A stretch of 64,000 nucleotides of DNA from Hyphomicrobium sp. NDB2Meth4. GTDB lineage: Bacteria > Pseudomonadota > Alphaproteobacteria > Rhizobiales > Hyphomicrobiaceae. Of this stretch, positions 1 to 9,474 are shown piece by piece. Where the stretch lies: contig NZ_FPEJ01000001.1 of assembly GCF_900117445.1 (NCBI RefSeq), positions 858,501 to 922,500 on the forward strand, given 5' to 3'. Numbering within the stretch: position 1 is the stretch's first letter; each line of letters begins with the position of its first letter. Position numbers and translations under genes: made by a program. The notes beneath the pieces were generated by a model, which was not told the DNA's origin, did not search any database, and saw only the letters and a list, made by a program, of their open reading frames with translations.

Positions 1-135
1 GCGCTCTCGCGCCGGCGGGCTGCTCGTTCCGAACGGGTCCCAGTCTTGGGCTTGGGCGGCGGTTCCACTCGGCCCAACGGCCAGGAGCGCGACTGCGATA
101 GCGAAAGCTACGGCGAATGGGCGGCGCTTTCGCAT
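1..135 (-). CDS. Secreted hypothetical protein, N-terminal part (runs off window start)
   Basis: Reading the minus strand from the ATG at 135 gives 45 codons without a stop before the window ends. The N-terminus is a classic Sec signal peptide: a basic start (MRKRRPF), a hydrophobic Ala/Val/Leu core, and an AQA-like cleavage site followed by QDWDPFG. The mature part visible is only about 15 residues, so the family cannot be named. It starts 13 bp after the stop of the small membrane-protein gene at 149-295, so the two are probably one transcript, divergent from aroK. This reading frame is seen directly; the periplasmic or outer-surface location is inferred. Confidence 0.6.
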   Translation of the reverse strand, partial: MRKRRPFAVAFAIAVALLAVGPSGTAAQAQDWDPFGTSSPPARER

Positions 136-148
136 GGCAACAACCGGG

Positions 149-295
149 TTACTCGGTACGCACTTTGACCCCGGGGACGGGCTTCGTGACGGTGCGCGTA
201 TGCGGTTCGAATTCGGTTGCCAGGATGTACAGTCCACCAGCGATGATCGCGCAGGTGGTGCCGACAATGAACAGAAACCGGAACAAGCTGGGCAT
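149..295 (-). CDS. Small single-span membrane protein, 48 aa
   Basis: The minus strand encodes 48 residues starting MPSLFRFLFIVGTT, with one hydrophobic segment at residues 4-26 and a charged, proline-containing tail (EPHTRTVTKPVPG). The layout (short cytoplasmic start, one helix, short periplasmic tail) is that of a small inner-membrane protein. From memory, similar tiny proteins sit upstream of aroK in other Rhizobiales; this was not checked by search. It is followed at 13 bp by a secreted protein gene and is divergent from aroK. The function is unknown. The ORF is short, but its composition is coherent and a clear ATG is present. Confidence 0.6.
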   Translation of the reverse strand: MPSLFRFLFIVGTTCAIIAGGLYILATEFEPHTRTVTKPVPGVKVRTE

Positions 296-494
296 TTGCT
301 TTCCCGTCCCCCAGGACTTTGGTCACTCGGCAAGTTGGCGCCATTATGACTTGCACTCGTTTGCAATCCAAAGTAGGCGGCCAGAGCACCATGGGCAATT
401 GTGGTCCGCGGTTTCTCGAAATTGGCCTGTGGGCGGTTGGACTTGACTTCCTTTGCCCCATCCGCTGATTCGGGCCATCTGAAAGAGACCGATA

Positions 495-1073
495 ATGTCA
501 GAAGCACAATCCTCGCAGGCCATCCGCTCCGCACTCGGGCAGCGGTCGGTCGTGCTCGTCGGTCTCATGGGCTGCGGCAAGTCAGCTATCGGGCGCCGCC
601 TTGCCGCGCGCCTGTCGTTGCCCTTCGTCGATGCCGACGAGGAGATCGAGAAGGCTGCCGGCAAGACCATCGAGGACATTTTCTCGGAGCACGGTGAGCC
701 TTACTTCCGCGAGGGCGAGCGTAAAGTTCTCGCACGCCTGCTCCGCTCAGGCCCCCAGGTGCTGGCGACCGGTGGTGGAGCTTTCATGAACGACGAAACC
801 CGCGCCGGCGTCGCCGAGAACGGCGTATCGGTGTGGCTCAAGGCCGACCTGCCGCTGCTGGTGCGCCGTGTAGGCCGCCGCGGCAATCGTCCATTGCTCA
901 AGGCGGGCGACCCCGAAGTCGTGCTGCAAGAGTTGATGGCCAAGCGCTATCCGGTCTACGCCGAGGCCAACATCACCGTTGAAAGCCGCGACGTTCCACA
1001 TGAGGTCATCGTCGGGGAAATTGTCGACCGGCTGGGCGAGACCCTGGTCGATTCTTCTGAGGTCGCTCGATGA
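495..1073 (+). CDS. aroK: Shikimate kinase
   Basis: This enzyme phosphorylates shikimate with ATP to shikimate 3-phosphate, a step of chorismate synthesis in the cytoplasm. The 192-residue protein has the P-loop GLMGCGKS at residues 23-30, the shikimate-binding region FVDADEEIE at about 44-52, the conserved YFREGE segment, the TGGG loop near residue 93, and the LID-type arginine region RRGNRPLL. Its length is normal for alphaproteobacterial AroK, which carries a short N-terminal extension. It overlaps aroB by 4 bp (ATGA), so the two genes are translationally coupled, the usual aroK-aroB arrangement. Confidence 0.95.
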   Translation: MSEAQSSQAIRSALGQRSVVLVGLMGCGKSAIGRRLAARLSLPFVDADEEIEKAAGKTIEDIFSEHGEPYFREGERKVLARLLRSGPQVLATGGGAFMNDETRAGVAENGVSVWLKADLPLLVRRVGRRGNRPLLKAGDPEVVLQELMAKRYPVYAEANITVESRDVPHEVIVGEIVDRLGETLVDSSEVAR

Positions 1074-2206
1074 ACGCGCCCGCCGCAACACTTGATGTCC
1101 GCACCGTTCGCGTCCCGCTCGGCGACCGAGCCTACGACGTTCTGATCGGCCCTGGCCTTCTCGGCCGCGCCGCTGCGCTGATCGGCGAGCGCCTGGGTGC
1201 CGCCCGATGCGCCATCGTCACCGACGAGAACGTCGCGAGCTTCCACCTCGCAACTCTCGAAACAGCGCTGAAAGCCGATGGCCGCCACGTCGGCTCGATC
1301 ATCTTGCCGCCGGGCGAGAAGACCAAGAGCTTTCGCATTCTCGAGCCGCTCAGCGAGCGCCTGCTGGAGCTTGGCCTGGAGCGCGGCGATCTCGTCGTTG
1401 CGCTGGGCGGCGGCGTCATCGGCGACCTCGCCGGCTTCGCGGCCTCCATCCTGCGCCGCGGTGTCCGCTTCGTGCAGATCCCCACCTCGCTGCTCGCTCA
1501 GGTCGACAGCTCCGTCGGCGGCAAGACGGGCATCGACACGCCGCAGGGCAAGAACCTCATCGGCGCATTTCATCAGCCTGGCCTCGTGCTCGCCGATACC
1601 GACACGTTGAAGACTTTGCCCGAGCGCGAGCTGCGCGCCGGCTATGCCGAGGTCGCCAAGTACGGCCTTCTGGGCGACGCGCCGTTCTTCGCCTGGCTTG
1701 ACCAGAACCACCGCGATGTGCTCGCTCTGCAGCACGAGCCGCTCACTAGGGCGGTCGAAACCAGCGTGCGGGCCAAGGCCGGCGTCGTCAGCCGCGATGA
1801 GACCGAGCAGGGCGAGCGCGCGTTGCTCAACCTGGGGCATACATTCGGCCACGCCTACGAAGCCTTCTGCGGCTACTCAGACCGCCTTCTGCACGGCGAG
1901 GCGATCGCCATCGGCATGTGCCAGGCGTTCCGCTTCTCCAAGGCGCTGGGCGTTTGCTCGGAGGCGGACGCACCGAAGCGCGTCGCCGCCCACTTTGCCG
2001 CCGTCGGCCTGCCGACGCGCATCGCCGACATCCCTGGCGAAAATCCCGACATCGATACGCTGATGAAGCTCATGGCCCAGGACAAAAAGGTCCGCCAAGG
2101 CAAGCTGACCTTCATCCTCGCGCACCGGATCGGCGAGGCATTCGTCGCCCGTGACATATCGGGCGATGATACAAGGGCCTTCCTGGCCTCCGAATACGGG
2201 GCATAG
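1070..2206 (+). CDS. aroB: 3-dehydroquinate synthase
   Basis: AroB converts DAHP to 3-dehydroquinate using NAD+ and a divalent metal, the second step of the shikimate pathway. The 378-residue protein shows the NAD-binding segment ALGGGVIGDLAGF, the substrate segment VDSSVGGKTGID, the GKNLIGAFHQP region, and the metal-ligand motif LGHTFGHA. Length and motif order match the family. The start at 1070 overlaps the aroK stop by 4 bp, which supports an operon. Nothing is missing or unusual. Confidence 0.95.
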   Translation: MNAPAATLDVRTVRVPLGDRAYDVLIGPGLLGRAAALIGERLGAARCAIVTDENVASFHLATLETALKADGRHVGSIILPPGEKTKSFRILEPLSERLLELGLERGDLVVALGGGVIGDLAGFAASILRRGVRFVQIPTSLLAQVDSSVGGKTGIDTPQGKNLIGAFHQPGLVLADTDTLKTLPERELRAGYAEVAKYGLLGDAPFFAWLDQNHRDVLALQHEPLTRAVETSVRAKAGVVSRDETEQGERALLNLGHTFGHAYEAFCGYSDRLLHGEAIAIGMCQAFRFSKALGVCSEADAPKRVAAHFAAVGLPTRIADIPGENPDIDTLMKLMAQDKKVRQGKLTFILAHRIGEAFVARDISGDDTRAFLASEYGA

Positions 2207-2305
2207 CGCCGCTAACGATCCGTCGCGCTGGCTGTGCTAAGAGTGCGGTACCGCTGACGCCAAAGGTGCGTCGGCAACTGCAACGGAGGCGCAGACCTAG
2301 GTTCG

Positions 2306-3643
2306 ATGTCAGTCGAAACCATTCTCATCCTCGTGGCGGTCCCTGTCCTGATCGTGCTTTCCGCGATCTTCTCGGGTTCCGAAACCGCGCTCACCGCCGC
2401 GTCGCGGGCGCGCATGCACACGCTCGAGCTTGAAGGCAACGCGCGAGCCAAAAAGGTGAACGAGCTTCTTGCCGCGCCGGGGCGCATCATCGGCACGGTT
2501 CTGCTTGGCAACAATCTGGTCAACATCCTCGCTTCTGCACTGACGACCAGCCTGCTCATACGCCTGCTCGGCGATGTTGGCGTCGTCTATGCGACCGTTG
2601 TTATCACTGTGCTCGTTGTTGTCTTCGCGGAGGTGCTGCCTAAGACCTATGCCCTCGCATATCCTGATCGGCTATCGCTCGCCGTCGCGCCATTGATGCA
2701 GTGGCTGATCGTCGTGCTGCGTCCGCTGACCATGGGCGTCGAGTTCATCGTGCGCCTCATTCTCAAGCTGACACCCTCGCACGCCGACGACGAGGCAAAC
2801 ATTCTTGCTGCGCACGAGGAAATTCGCGGCACCATCGAGCTTCAGAAAAAAGAAGGTAGCGTGGCGCGTCACGACGCAGACATGCTCGGCGGTGTGCTCG
2901 ATCTTCGCGACCTGCAGGTCTCGGATATCATGGTGCATCGAACCAAGATGGACACCATCGATGCCGACGAGCCGCCACAGAAAGTCATCGATGAGTTGCT
3001 GCGCAGCCAGTATACGCGCGTGCCCATCTGGAAGGACGAGCCCGAGAACATCGTTGGCGTCCTGCACGCAAAGGACTTGTTCGCAGCGCTAGGCCGCTCC
3101 AGCTGGGACGTGGCCAAGCTCGACATCATGAGCTTCGCCGTCGAGCCCTGGTTCGTTCCCGACACCACGCCGCTCAAGGATCAGCTCAACGCGTTTTTGA
3201 AGCGCAAAGCGCAGATGGCGCTCGTCGTCGACGAGTATGGTGAAGTGCAGGGCCTCATCACGCTCGAAGATATTCTCGAAGAGATCGTTGGCCAGATTGC
3301 CGATGAGCACGATACGCACGAAGCAGCGATCCGCGTCCAAGCGGATGGCACTGTGAACGTCGACGGCACGGTGGCCGTTCGAGATCTCAATCGGCAAATG
3401 GGATGGGACTTGCCGGATGAGGAGGCAACGACGATTGCCGGTCTTGTCATCCACGAGGCGCAGAACATTCCCGAGCCCGGCCAAGTGTTCACGTTCTATG
3501 GGCGTAGGTTCGAGATTCTGCGCAAGGCGCGCAACAAAATCACTGCTCTGCGCATAAGCACTGCGGCAACTCCCGCTTCACGCAGCAGCGGCTTGCGTGA
3601 GCACGGATCGCCGCACGGCAAGGCTCCAGGCCATTCAGATTAG
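2306..3643 (+). CDS. CNNM/CBS-domain membrane protein (HlyC/CorC family)
   Basis: The 445-residue protein begins with a CNNM (DUF21) transmembrane domain: hydrophobic segments at about 3-24, 65-85, 95-115 and 130-150, with SGSETALTAA in the first. A CBS-domain pair follows (about 205-330, including IMVHRTKMDTID and ALVVDEYGEVQGLITLEDILEEIVG), then a CorC_HlyC domain. CNNM proteins are linked to Mg2+/Co2+ efflux or cation homeostasis; some are mis-annotated as haemolysins. It lies about 100 bp after aroB in the same orientation, an order I recall from Rhizobiales. The last 35 residues (SRSSGLREHGSPHGKAPGHSD) look disordered. The transported ion cannot be deduced from sequence. Confidence 0.88.
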   Translation: MSVETILILVAVPVLIVLSAIFSGSETALTAASRARMHTLELEGNARAKKVNELLAAPGRIIGTVLLGNNLVNILASALTTSLLIRLLGDVGVVYATVVITVLVVVFAEVLPKTYALAYPDRLSLAVAPLMQWLIVVLRPLTMGVEFIVRLILKLTPSHADDEANILAAHEEIRGTIELQKKEGSVARHDADMLGGVLDLRDLQVSDIMVHRTKMDTIDADEPPQKVIDELLRSQYTRVPIWKDEPENIVGVLHAKDLFAALGRSSWDVAKLDIMSFAVEPWFVPDTTPLKDQLNAFLKRKAQMALVVDEYGEVQGLITLEDILEEIVGQIADEHDTHEAAIRVQADGTVNVDGTVAVRDLNRQMGWDLPDEEATTIAGLVIHEAQNIPEPGQVFTFYGRRFEILRKARNKITALRISTAATPASRSSGLREHGSPHGKAPGHSD

Positions 3644-3753
3644 GTTCAGGTGCGGACCGCAAATCTGCGTGCGGGTCACACGAAATGATCCGAGCACCGT
3701 TGCCGCCCGCATCACAGAGTGTGGAGGCAGCGGCAGCAGAAAAAGGAGCTACT

Positions 3754-3987
3754 ATGAAGAAACTTCTCCCCCTCGCCGCCGTCGCAGGTGCGCTCGTGTT
3801 CGCCGCTGTCGGTAGCGCACAGGCTGCCCCGGTCTCCGGCAACGTTCTTGGCAAGATGACGACCGTCAGCCAGGACAACAGTGTCGTCGAGAAGGCCCAC
3901 TATCGCCATCATCGCAAGTGGTACAAGAAGCGCTACTACAAGAAGCACCGCCATCACCACCATCGTCGTTGGCACCGCTGGCACTAA
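3754..3987 (+). CDS. Small secreted His/Tyr/Arg/Lys-rich protein
   Basis: The start at 3754 is chosen because AAAAGGAG lies 6-12 bp upstream and the product then opens with a perfect signal peptide (MKKLLPLAAVAGALVF, cleavage near AQA). The predicted mature protein is about 52 residues; its second half is almost only His, Arg, Lys, Tyr and Trp (YRHHRKWYKKRYYKK, then HRHHHH). Such basic, histidine-rich tails can bind metals, phosphate groups or the cell envelope, but no function is known. It is a single gene with its own terminator at 4020. From memory, similar short His-rich secreted proteins occur in Hyphomicrobiales. Confidence 0.75.
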   Translation: MKKLLPLAAVAGALVFAAVGSAQAAPVSGNVLGKMTTVSQDNSVVEKAHYRHHRKWYKKRYYKKHRHHHHRRWHRWH

Positions 3988-4019
3988 GCGCCTCGGTCTA
4001 AGCACGATTGAGTGCTTTC

Positions 4020-4053
4020 ATCTCGCCTTCGCAAACGCGGAGGCGAGATTTTC
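4020..4053 (+). terminator. Rho-independent terminator of the His-rich protein gene
   Basis: An 8-bp stem (ATCTCGCC with GGCGAGAT, 4020-4027 and 4042-4049) closes a 14-nt loop and runs into TTTTCT. It lies 33 bp after the stop of the small secreted protein gene and points in its direction. Confidence 0.7.
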
Positions 4054-4168
4054 TATCTCCAGGTGGGCAAGCGCAGCGCGCAATGCTCGGGCACCAAGGG
4101 CGCCTGCGCCAAGGCGCGGATCTCACTTTGCGCGCCTCTCCCGCACACAAAGTCTCTCGTAAAATACG

Positions 4169-4444
4169 TCAGCTGACTTTTTCCCCCGGAGCCAGCGCCT
4201 TGATTGCCAGCGCATGCACCCCATCTCTGAACTCGTCCTGCAGCAGATGATTGACGATCCGGTGCCGCTCCACGCGCGACTTTCCCGAGAAGTCACTCGA
4301 CACGATGAGAAGGCTGAAATGGCTCTCGCCCGTTCCAGGCGATCCGCCATGACCGGCGTGGAGGTGCGACTCATTGACCACGTCGAGACGCGTCGGGTGG
4401 AGCGAGGTCATCAGCTTTTCGTGCATGCGTGATTGCAGACTCAT
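4169..4444 (-). CDS. BolA-family protein
   Basis: The 91-residue product starting MSLQSRMHEKLMTS has the BolA/KH-like fold signature: DVVNESHLHAGH near residues 21-32, then SHFSLLIVSSDFSGKSRVERHRIVNHLL, and a C-terminal HALAIKALAP helix. BolA proteins bind monothiol glutaredoxins and [2Fe-2S] clusters and act in iron-sulfur cluster handling. A longer reading from 4531 adds 29 residues unlike BolA, so the internal ATG at 4444 is preferred. It is divergent from the DnaJ-like gene (start 4544), an arrangement seen in Rhizobiales. Confidence 0.9.
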   Translation of the reverse strand: MSLQSRMHEKLMTSLHPTRLDVVNESHLHAGHGGSPGTGESHFSLLIVSSDFSGKSRVERHRIVNHLLQDEFRDGVHALAIKALAPGEKVS

Positions 4445-4543
4445 TTCGGGTTGCCTCGTCGAGCTGTCAGAAAAAAATAGTGCGTTGCCCTCATGGTCGA
4501 TCTGCTTGTGCGGGACCACGGCGCAGATCATACTTCGCCTACA

Positions 4544-5182
4544 ATGAAGCTGAACTCAAAATACTTCGACAGCATCCGCGTCGCATCCAAGCGTGAGCGC
4601 TCCGAGGCTCAGGCTTCGGCTGAGGAAAAGCGGAACCCGCGCTGCCAATGGAAGGGCTGCACCGCCCCGGGCAATCACCGCGCGCCTCGTGGCCGCGGCC
4701 AGGACGGCCAGTATTACCATTTTTGTATGGACCACGTGCGCCAGTACAATGCCTCGTACAACTACTTCGACGGCATGAAGGACAGCGAGGTCGAGGACTT
4801 CCAGAAGGGCGCCTCCACCGGTCACCGGCCGACCTGGAAGGTGGGCTCCAACCCAACTGGCACCGACCCGGCAATGGCAAGGGCCTCGACCGCGGCCAAA
4901 TTCGCCTTCCGCACGCTTGATCCGCATGGCTTTTTCGCCAAGCGCGCCCGAGAGCGCGAGCAGTCGGGCGAGAACCAGCGCCAGCTCAAGCCGCTCGAGA
5001 AGAAGCACCTGCAGACGCTAAACCTTCCGCCCCAGGCCTCGCGTGAGGACATTAAGGCGCGGTTTAAGGAGTTGGTGAAGGTTTACCATCCCGATGCTAA
5101 TGGCGGGGATGCACGCTCGGGTGAGAAGTTGCGTGAGATCATCCAAGCCTATAACTTTCTGAAGCAAGCGGGTCTCGCCTGA
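4544..5182 (+). CDS. DnaJ-like protein with C-terminal J domain
   Basis: The 212-residue protein carries a J domain at its C-terminus (about 155-212), with the HPD tripeptide in YHPDANGG that stimulates DnaK ATPase. The N-terminal part (about 30-110) contains a Cys/His-bearing segment (CQWKGCTAPGNHRAP, then FCMDHVRQYNASYNYF) that resembles a small zinc-binding element; this is inference. The ATG at 4544 was chosen over 4493 because MKLNSKYFDSIR starts the conserved part and the longer form would approach the bolA start. It lies upstream of cobS, as in other Rhizobiales. The client is unknown. Confidence 0.85.
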   Translation: MKLNSKYFDSIRVASKRERSEAQASAEEKRNPRCQWKGCTAPGNHRAPRGRGQDGQYYHFCMDHVRQYNASYNYFDGMKDSEVEDFQKGASTGHRPTWKVGSNPTGTDPAMARASTAAKFAFRTLDPHGFFAKRAREREQSGENQRQLKPLEKKHLQTLNLPPQASREDIKARFKELVKVYHPDANGGDARSGEKLREIIQAYNFLKQAGLA

Positions 5183-5241
5183 AATCCGGTACTGCTGCCG
5201 CACCGATTTCGCTGCCCGCACCACTCCGAGGACACTGCTAG

Positions 5242-6246
5242 ATGCGAGTGCAGACCCAGTCGGGTGCCGAGGGCAAGCCGGCAAACCTTCCTGACATGAA
5301 GCTGTCGGTGCGCCAGGTTTTCGGCATCGACTCCGACCTCGAAGTCCCGGCCTACTCCAAGCCTGACGAGCACGTCCCGGATCTCGACCCGGACTACCTC
5401 TTCAACCGCGAGGTCACCCTCGCCATCCTCGCCGGCTTCAAGCACAACCGCCGCGTGATGGTTCAGGGCTATCACGGCACCGGCAAATCGACCCACATCG
5501 AGCAGGTGGCCGCGCGCCTCAACTGGCCGTGCATCCGCGTCAACCTCGATAGCCACGTCAGCCGCATCGATCTCGTCGGCAAGGACGCGATCGTGCTGAA
5601 AGACGGCAAGCAGGTGACGGAGTTCCGCGAAGGCATTCTGCCGTACGCCCTGCAGAGCAACACCGCGCTTGTCTTCGACGAGTACGACGCCGGTCGCCCC
5701 GACGTCATGTTCGTCATCCAGCGCGTGCTCGAGGTATCCGGCAAGCTGACGCTTCTCGACCAGTCGAAGGTGATCCGCCCTCACCCCGCATTCCGTCTCT
5801 TCGCGACCACGAACACCATCGGCCTCGGCGACACGTCGGGCCTCTATCACGGCACGCAGCAGATCAACCAGGGTCAGATGGACCGCTGGTCGATCGTCGC
5901 GACGCTGAATTATCTGCCGCACGACGACGAGGTGCGCATCATCCTGTCGAAGGTGAAGTCGTTCAACAAGACCGAGGCCAAGCGTAAGCAGGTGGCGAAC
6001 ATGGTTCGCGTGGCCGACTTGACGCGCAACGCGTTCGTCAATGGCGACCTCTCGACCGTGATGAGCCCTCGCACCGTCATCATGTGGGCGGAGAACGCCG
6101 AAGTCTTCAGCGATATCGGCTTCGCTTTCCGCGTCACCTTCCTCAACAAGTGCGACGAACTCGAGCGTCCGCTGGTCGCCGAGTTCTATCAGCGCTCGTT
6201 CGGCGAGGAGCTGCCCGAGAGCGCAGCCAACGTCGCGCTGAGCTAA
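5242..6246 (+). CDS. cobS: Aerobic cobaltochelatase, AAA+ subunit CobS
   Basis: CobS is the AAA+ ATPase that, with CobT, drives cobalt insertion into hydrogenobyrinic acid a,c-diamide by CobN in aerobic cobalamin synthesis. The 334-residue protein has Walker [10 protein letters not shown] (about residues 75-83), Walker [10 protein letters not shown], the sensor segment [11 protein letters not shown], and the family-typical N-terminus containing [13 protein letters not shown]. Length matches characterised CobS. It is followed after 4 bp by cobT, so the two form an operon. CobN is not in this window. Confidence 0.95.
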   Translation: MRVQTQSGAEGKPANLPDMKLSVRQVFGIDSDLEVPAYSKPDEHVPDLDPDYLFNREVTLAILAGFKHNRRVMVQGYHGTGKSTHIEQVAARLNWPCIRVNLDSHVSRIDLVGKDAIVLKDGKQVTEFREGILPYALQSNTALVFDEYDAGRPDVMFVIQRVLEVSGKLTLLDQSKVIRPHPAFRLFATTNTIGLGDTSGLYHGTQQINQGQMDRWSIVATLNYLPHDDEVRIILSKVKSFNKTEAKRKQVANMVRVADLTRNAFVNGDLSTVMSPRTVIMWAENAEVFSDIGFAFRVTFLNKCDELERPLVAEFYQRSFGEELPESAANVALS

Positions 6247-6250
6247 CCTC

Positions 6251-8134
6251 ATGAGTAATGCGCCCAAGCGCAAGGAGGCACCGACCGAGCCGCTCAAGCG
6301 GGCCATCGGGCTTTGCTTGCGCGCGGTCGCTGGCGAGGGAGACATCGACGTCGGCTTCGCGCCCGGTGCGCCCGAATACACCTCAACGCGCGTGCAGCTT
6401 CCCGAGCCGTCACGAGTACCCTCGAAGCGTGAGATCGCAGTCATCCGTGGCTGGGCAGACAGCTTCGCGCTGACCGCAGGCTGCCACGACGTCAAAATTC
6501 ATAACAAGCTGGCGCCGCATAGCGGCTCAGCGCGCCTCGTGTTCGAAGCCGCCGAACGTGCTCGCGTCGAAGCGCTCGGCGCGAACCGTATGCCGGGCAT
6601 GGCGCAAAATCTCACTGCGCGCCTCGAAGACCAGTATTCGCACGGTCGCTACAAGGAAGCGCGGACCCCTGCCGACGCTCCGCTGGAGGATGCCGTCGCC
6701 CTTCTCATTCGCGAGCGCCTCACCGGCCTGCCACCACCCGAGACGGCCCAGGCACTCGTAGACGTATGGCGTCCAGCTATTGAGCAGCGCGGAGCGAACC
6801 TGCTCAAACGCATCGACACCCTCGCCGAGGACCAGGAGGCGTTCGGCCGTCTCGTTCGCGATCTGCTGCGCGCGCTCGACTTGGCCGAAGAGGGCGTCGA
6901 GACGGAGCGCGACGAGAGCGAGGAAGAGGAAAAAGACGAGAAGGACGGCAACGAGGGCGAAACGCAGTCCGAAGAGCTCGGCGACGAGTCGAGTGACCAG
7001 CAGCGTGAGGAGGGCGACGCCGAGGGCGAGCTTTCCGAGACGCAAGAGATGTCGGAATCGGCAAGCGACGAAGACCTCGATCAGATGCTCGATGATTTCG
7101 AGCAGTTCGAGACGCCCGAGCCGTGGCGCCCCAATAACTCGGTGCTCGATAACCCGGAGGCCTTTGGCTACAAGGTCTATACGCGCCAGTTCGACGAGGA
7201 GATCGCGGCCGAGGAGCTATCCGCGCCCGAGGAGCTTGAGCGCCTGCGTGCCTACCTCGACCGCGAGCTGCGGTCTTTATCGAGCGCTGTCGCTCGCCTC
7301 GCCAACCGCTTGCAGCGCCGTTTGCTTGCTCAACAGAACCGCGCCTGGGACTTCGACCTCGAGGAAGGCATGCTCGACGCCGCGCGCCTGACGCGCGTCA
7401 TCATCGATCCCATGCACGCGCTCTCCTTCAAGCACGAGCGCGACACCGAATTCCGCGACACCGTCGTCACGCTGCTGCTCGACAACTCCGGCTCCATGCG
7501 TGGCCGCCCGATCATGGTCGCGGCCTGCTGCGCGGACATCCTTGCCCGCACGCTGGAGCGCTGCGGCGTGAAGGTGGAGATCCTCGGCTTCACGACGCGC
7601 GCATGGAAGGGCGGGCAGGCACGCGAGCAATGGCTCGCCGCAGGCAAGCCGCCGGGCCCTGGCCGCCTCAACGATCTGCGCCACATCATCTACAAGACCG
7701 CCGACGCACCGTGGCGTCGCGCCAAGCGTTCGCTGGCGCTGATGATGCGTGAAGGTCTGCTGAAGGAGAACATCGACGGCGAAGCGCTGGCCTGGGCCCA
7801 TCGCCGCCTGTTGGCCCGTCCCGAGCAGCGTCGCATCCTGATGATGATTTCCGACGGTGCCCCGGTCGATGACTCCACCTTGTCGGTCAATTCGGGCAGC
7901 TATCTGGAGCAGCACCTGCGCCAGGTCATCGACGAGATCGAGACGCGCTCTCCCGTGGAACTGATCGCCATCGGCATCGGCCACGACGTCACGCGTTATT
8001 ATCGCCGCGCCGTCACCATCACCGATCCCAGCGAACTGGCCGGTGCCATGACCGACAAGCTCGTCGAGTTGTTCGAAGAAAAAGGTCACGACGAGCGTCA
8101 GCGCCGCCTGCCGGGCCGGAGACATGTCAATTGA
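6251..8134 (+). CDS. cobT: Aerobic cobaltochelatase subunit CobT
   Basis: CobT pairs with CobS in the ATP-driven half of cobaltochelatase. The 627-residue protein has the expected parts: an N-terminal conserved region, a strongly acidic linker (about 215-285, rich in Glu/Asp), and a C-terminal von Willebrand A domain with the MIDAS motif DNSGSM and the later TISDGAP-like segment [11 protein letters not shown]. Length matches known CobT. It follows cobS by 4 bp and its stop overlaps the TTG start of the next gene. Confidence 0.95.
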   Translation: MSNAPKRKEAPTEPLKRAIGLCLRAVAGEGDIDVGFAPGAPEYTSTRVQLPEPSRVPSKREIAVIRGWADSFALTAGCHDVKIHNKLAPHSGSARLVFEAAERARVEALGANRMPGMAQNLTARLEDQYSHGRYKEARTPADAPLEDAVALLIRERLTGLPPPETAQALVDVWRPAIEQRGANLLKRIDTLAEDQEAFGRLVRDLLRALDLAEEGVETERDESEEEEKDEKDGNEGETQSEELGDESSDQQREEGDAEGELSETQEMSESASDEDLDQMLDDFEQFETPEPWRPNNSVLDNPEAFGYKVYTRQFDEEIAAEELSAPEELERLRAYLDRELRSLSSAVARLANRLQRRLLAQQNRAWDFDLEEGMLDAARLTRVIIDPMHALSFKHERDTEFRDTVVTLLLDNSGSMRGRPIMVAACCADILARTLERCGVKVEILGFTTRAWKGGQAREQWLAAGKPPGPGRLNDLRHIIYKTADAPWRRAKRSLALMMREGLLKENIDGEALAWAHRRLLARPEQRRILMMISDGAPVDDSTLSVNSGSYLEQHLRQVIDEIETRSPVELIAIGIGHDVTRYYRRAVTITDPSELAGAMTDKLVELFEEKGHDERQRRLPGRRHVN

Positions 8135-9270
8135 ATTTGCGTGAGCGTTTGCGGACGTTGTCGACTTCTCACGGCGGCCGGCGGCTACGCCTGCCTGCTG
8201 TCATCGCGGTCATCGGTGCCGTTGGCGCTGTCGGTGCTGGCGTCGCGTTCGGCGCCAAGCCGTCGATGGTCGACCTCGTCACCGGTCCCATCACCGTCAA
8301 CGCCAAGCCGCTCGCGGGCTTCGATCGCATCACCCGCGACAAAGCCAAATTCGGCAAGCTCACCTGGCGCGGCGGCCTCGTGCTGACATCGCCATCTGAA
8401 TATTTCGGCGGCTGGTCGGGCCTCGTGCTCGATCCCGACGGCAAGGGTTTCTTCTCCATCTCCGACGCAGGCGCTTGGATGGATGGCAAGCTAACGTACG
8501 ACGCCAAGGGCGCGCCCTCGGCCATGACCGATGTGCGCATGGGCGCGATCCAGTCGAAGGCTGGCGATCCGCTTTCGCGCAAGCGGGACAGCGACGCCGA
8601 AGGCCTGACCCTCGCCGAGGGCACGACGCAGAACGGCCGCGCTTTCATATCGTTCGAGCGCAAGCACCGCATCACCCGCTACGACATCAAGGACGGCGAA
8701 CTCTCACCGGCCCGCGGCAAAGTCTCCTTGCCCAAGTCCAGCCGCGACATGCCCGCGAACGGCGGATTTGAAGCCATCGCGGTTCTCCGCGGCGGCGCCA
8801 ACGAAGGCAAGCTCGTCGCCTTCTCAGAGCGCATGCGTGACGACGAAGGGCGCTACGTCGGCTGGATCTGGATGGGGAAGGAGCGTCCGCGCAAATTCTT
8901 CATGACCAACGACGGCGACTACGACATCACCGATGCGGCGGCTCTTCTTGATGGATCGCTGCTTGTGCTCGAACGCCGCTTCAGATTCAGCGAAGGCGTG
9001 AGCATGCGCCTGCGCCACATCAAAGCCGCCCAGCTGCGTCCTGGCAAAGTGATCGATGCGGACATTCTCGTTGCCGCCGACGGTGCTCGCGAGATCGACA
9101 ACATGGAAGGTCTCGCCACCCACGTTGCGCCCAATGGCGACACCATCATCACCATGATCTCGGACGACAACTACAATCACACTCTGCAGCGCACCCTGCT
9201 GCTGCAGTTCTCGATCGCGCCGGGCGACCTCGCCGCAATGCAAGGCGGCTCCAAAGCCGACGGTCACTAG
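8131..9270 (+). CDS. Esterase-like activity of phytase family protein (secreted or anchored)
   Basis: The 379-residue protein has an N-terminal hydrophobic segment (about residues 20-45) that acts as signal peptide or anchor. The rest resembles the phytase-type esterase-like beta-propeller family (PF13449), with segments such as [52 protein letters not shown] and DNMEGLATH. The start is a TTG at 8131 overlapping the cobT stop; no ATG gives a better N-terminus. The family includes extracellular phosphoesterase-like proteins, but the substrate is not established. Its location behind cobST is recalled from relatives; a link to cobalamin is not shown. Confidence 0.8.
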   Translation: MNLRERLRTLSTSHGGRRLRLPAVIAVIGAVGAVGAGVAFGAKPSMVDLVTGPITVNAKPLAGFDRITRDKAKFGKLTWRGGLVLTSPSEYFGGWSGLVLDPDGKGFFSISDAGAWMDGKLTYDAKGAPSAMTDVRMGAIQSKAGDPLSRKRDSDAEGLTLAEGTTQNGRAFISFERKHRITRYDIKDGELSPARGKVSLPKSSRDMPANGGFEAIAVLRGGANEGKLVAFSERMRDDEGRYVGWIWMGKERPRKFFMTNDGDYDITDAAALLDGSLLVLERRFRFSEGVSMRLRHIKAAQLRPGKVIDADILVAADGAREIDNMEGLATHVAPNGDTIITMISDDNYNHTLQRTLLLQFSIAPGDLAAMQGGSKADGH

Positions 9271-9339
9271 CCGCCCCGGTTACCGACGCTGGTGCCGCCA
9301 TCAGGCGGGCCAAGCCCCACGCCACCCGCGTCACAAACG

Positions 9340-9361
9340 AAAAAAGCCGCCGTAAGGCGGC
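9340..9361 (-). terminator. Distal terminator hairpin for rpmB
   Basis: Read on the minus strand this is GCCGCC-TTAC-GGCGGC followed by TTTTTT: a 6-bp GC stem, tetraloop and U-run. It is the second, identical terminator downstream of rpmB, carried by the other repeat copy. Confidence 0.75.
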
Positions 9362-9452
9362 CAGGGCCCAAGGGGCCCCGCGCTGAGGCGCGGCTCTAGG
9401 GGCGCGCGACCTCCGCCGCACACCAAGCTTCGCGCCACTTGCGTCACAAACG

Positions 9453-9474
9453 AAAAAAGCCGCCGTAAGGCGGC
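9453..9474 (-). terminator. Proximal terminator hairpin for rpmB
   Basis: Same hairpin and U-run as at 9340-9361, in the repeat copy nearer rpmB, about 95 bp after the rpmB stop on the minus strand. Confidence 0.75.

Noticed and set aside
5149-6495. Long minus-strand reading frame over cobS
   Set aside because: Antisense shadow of a strongly conserved gene in GC-rich DNA; no family features.
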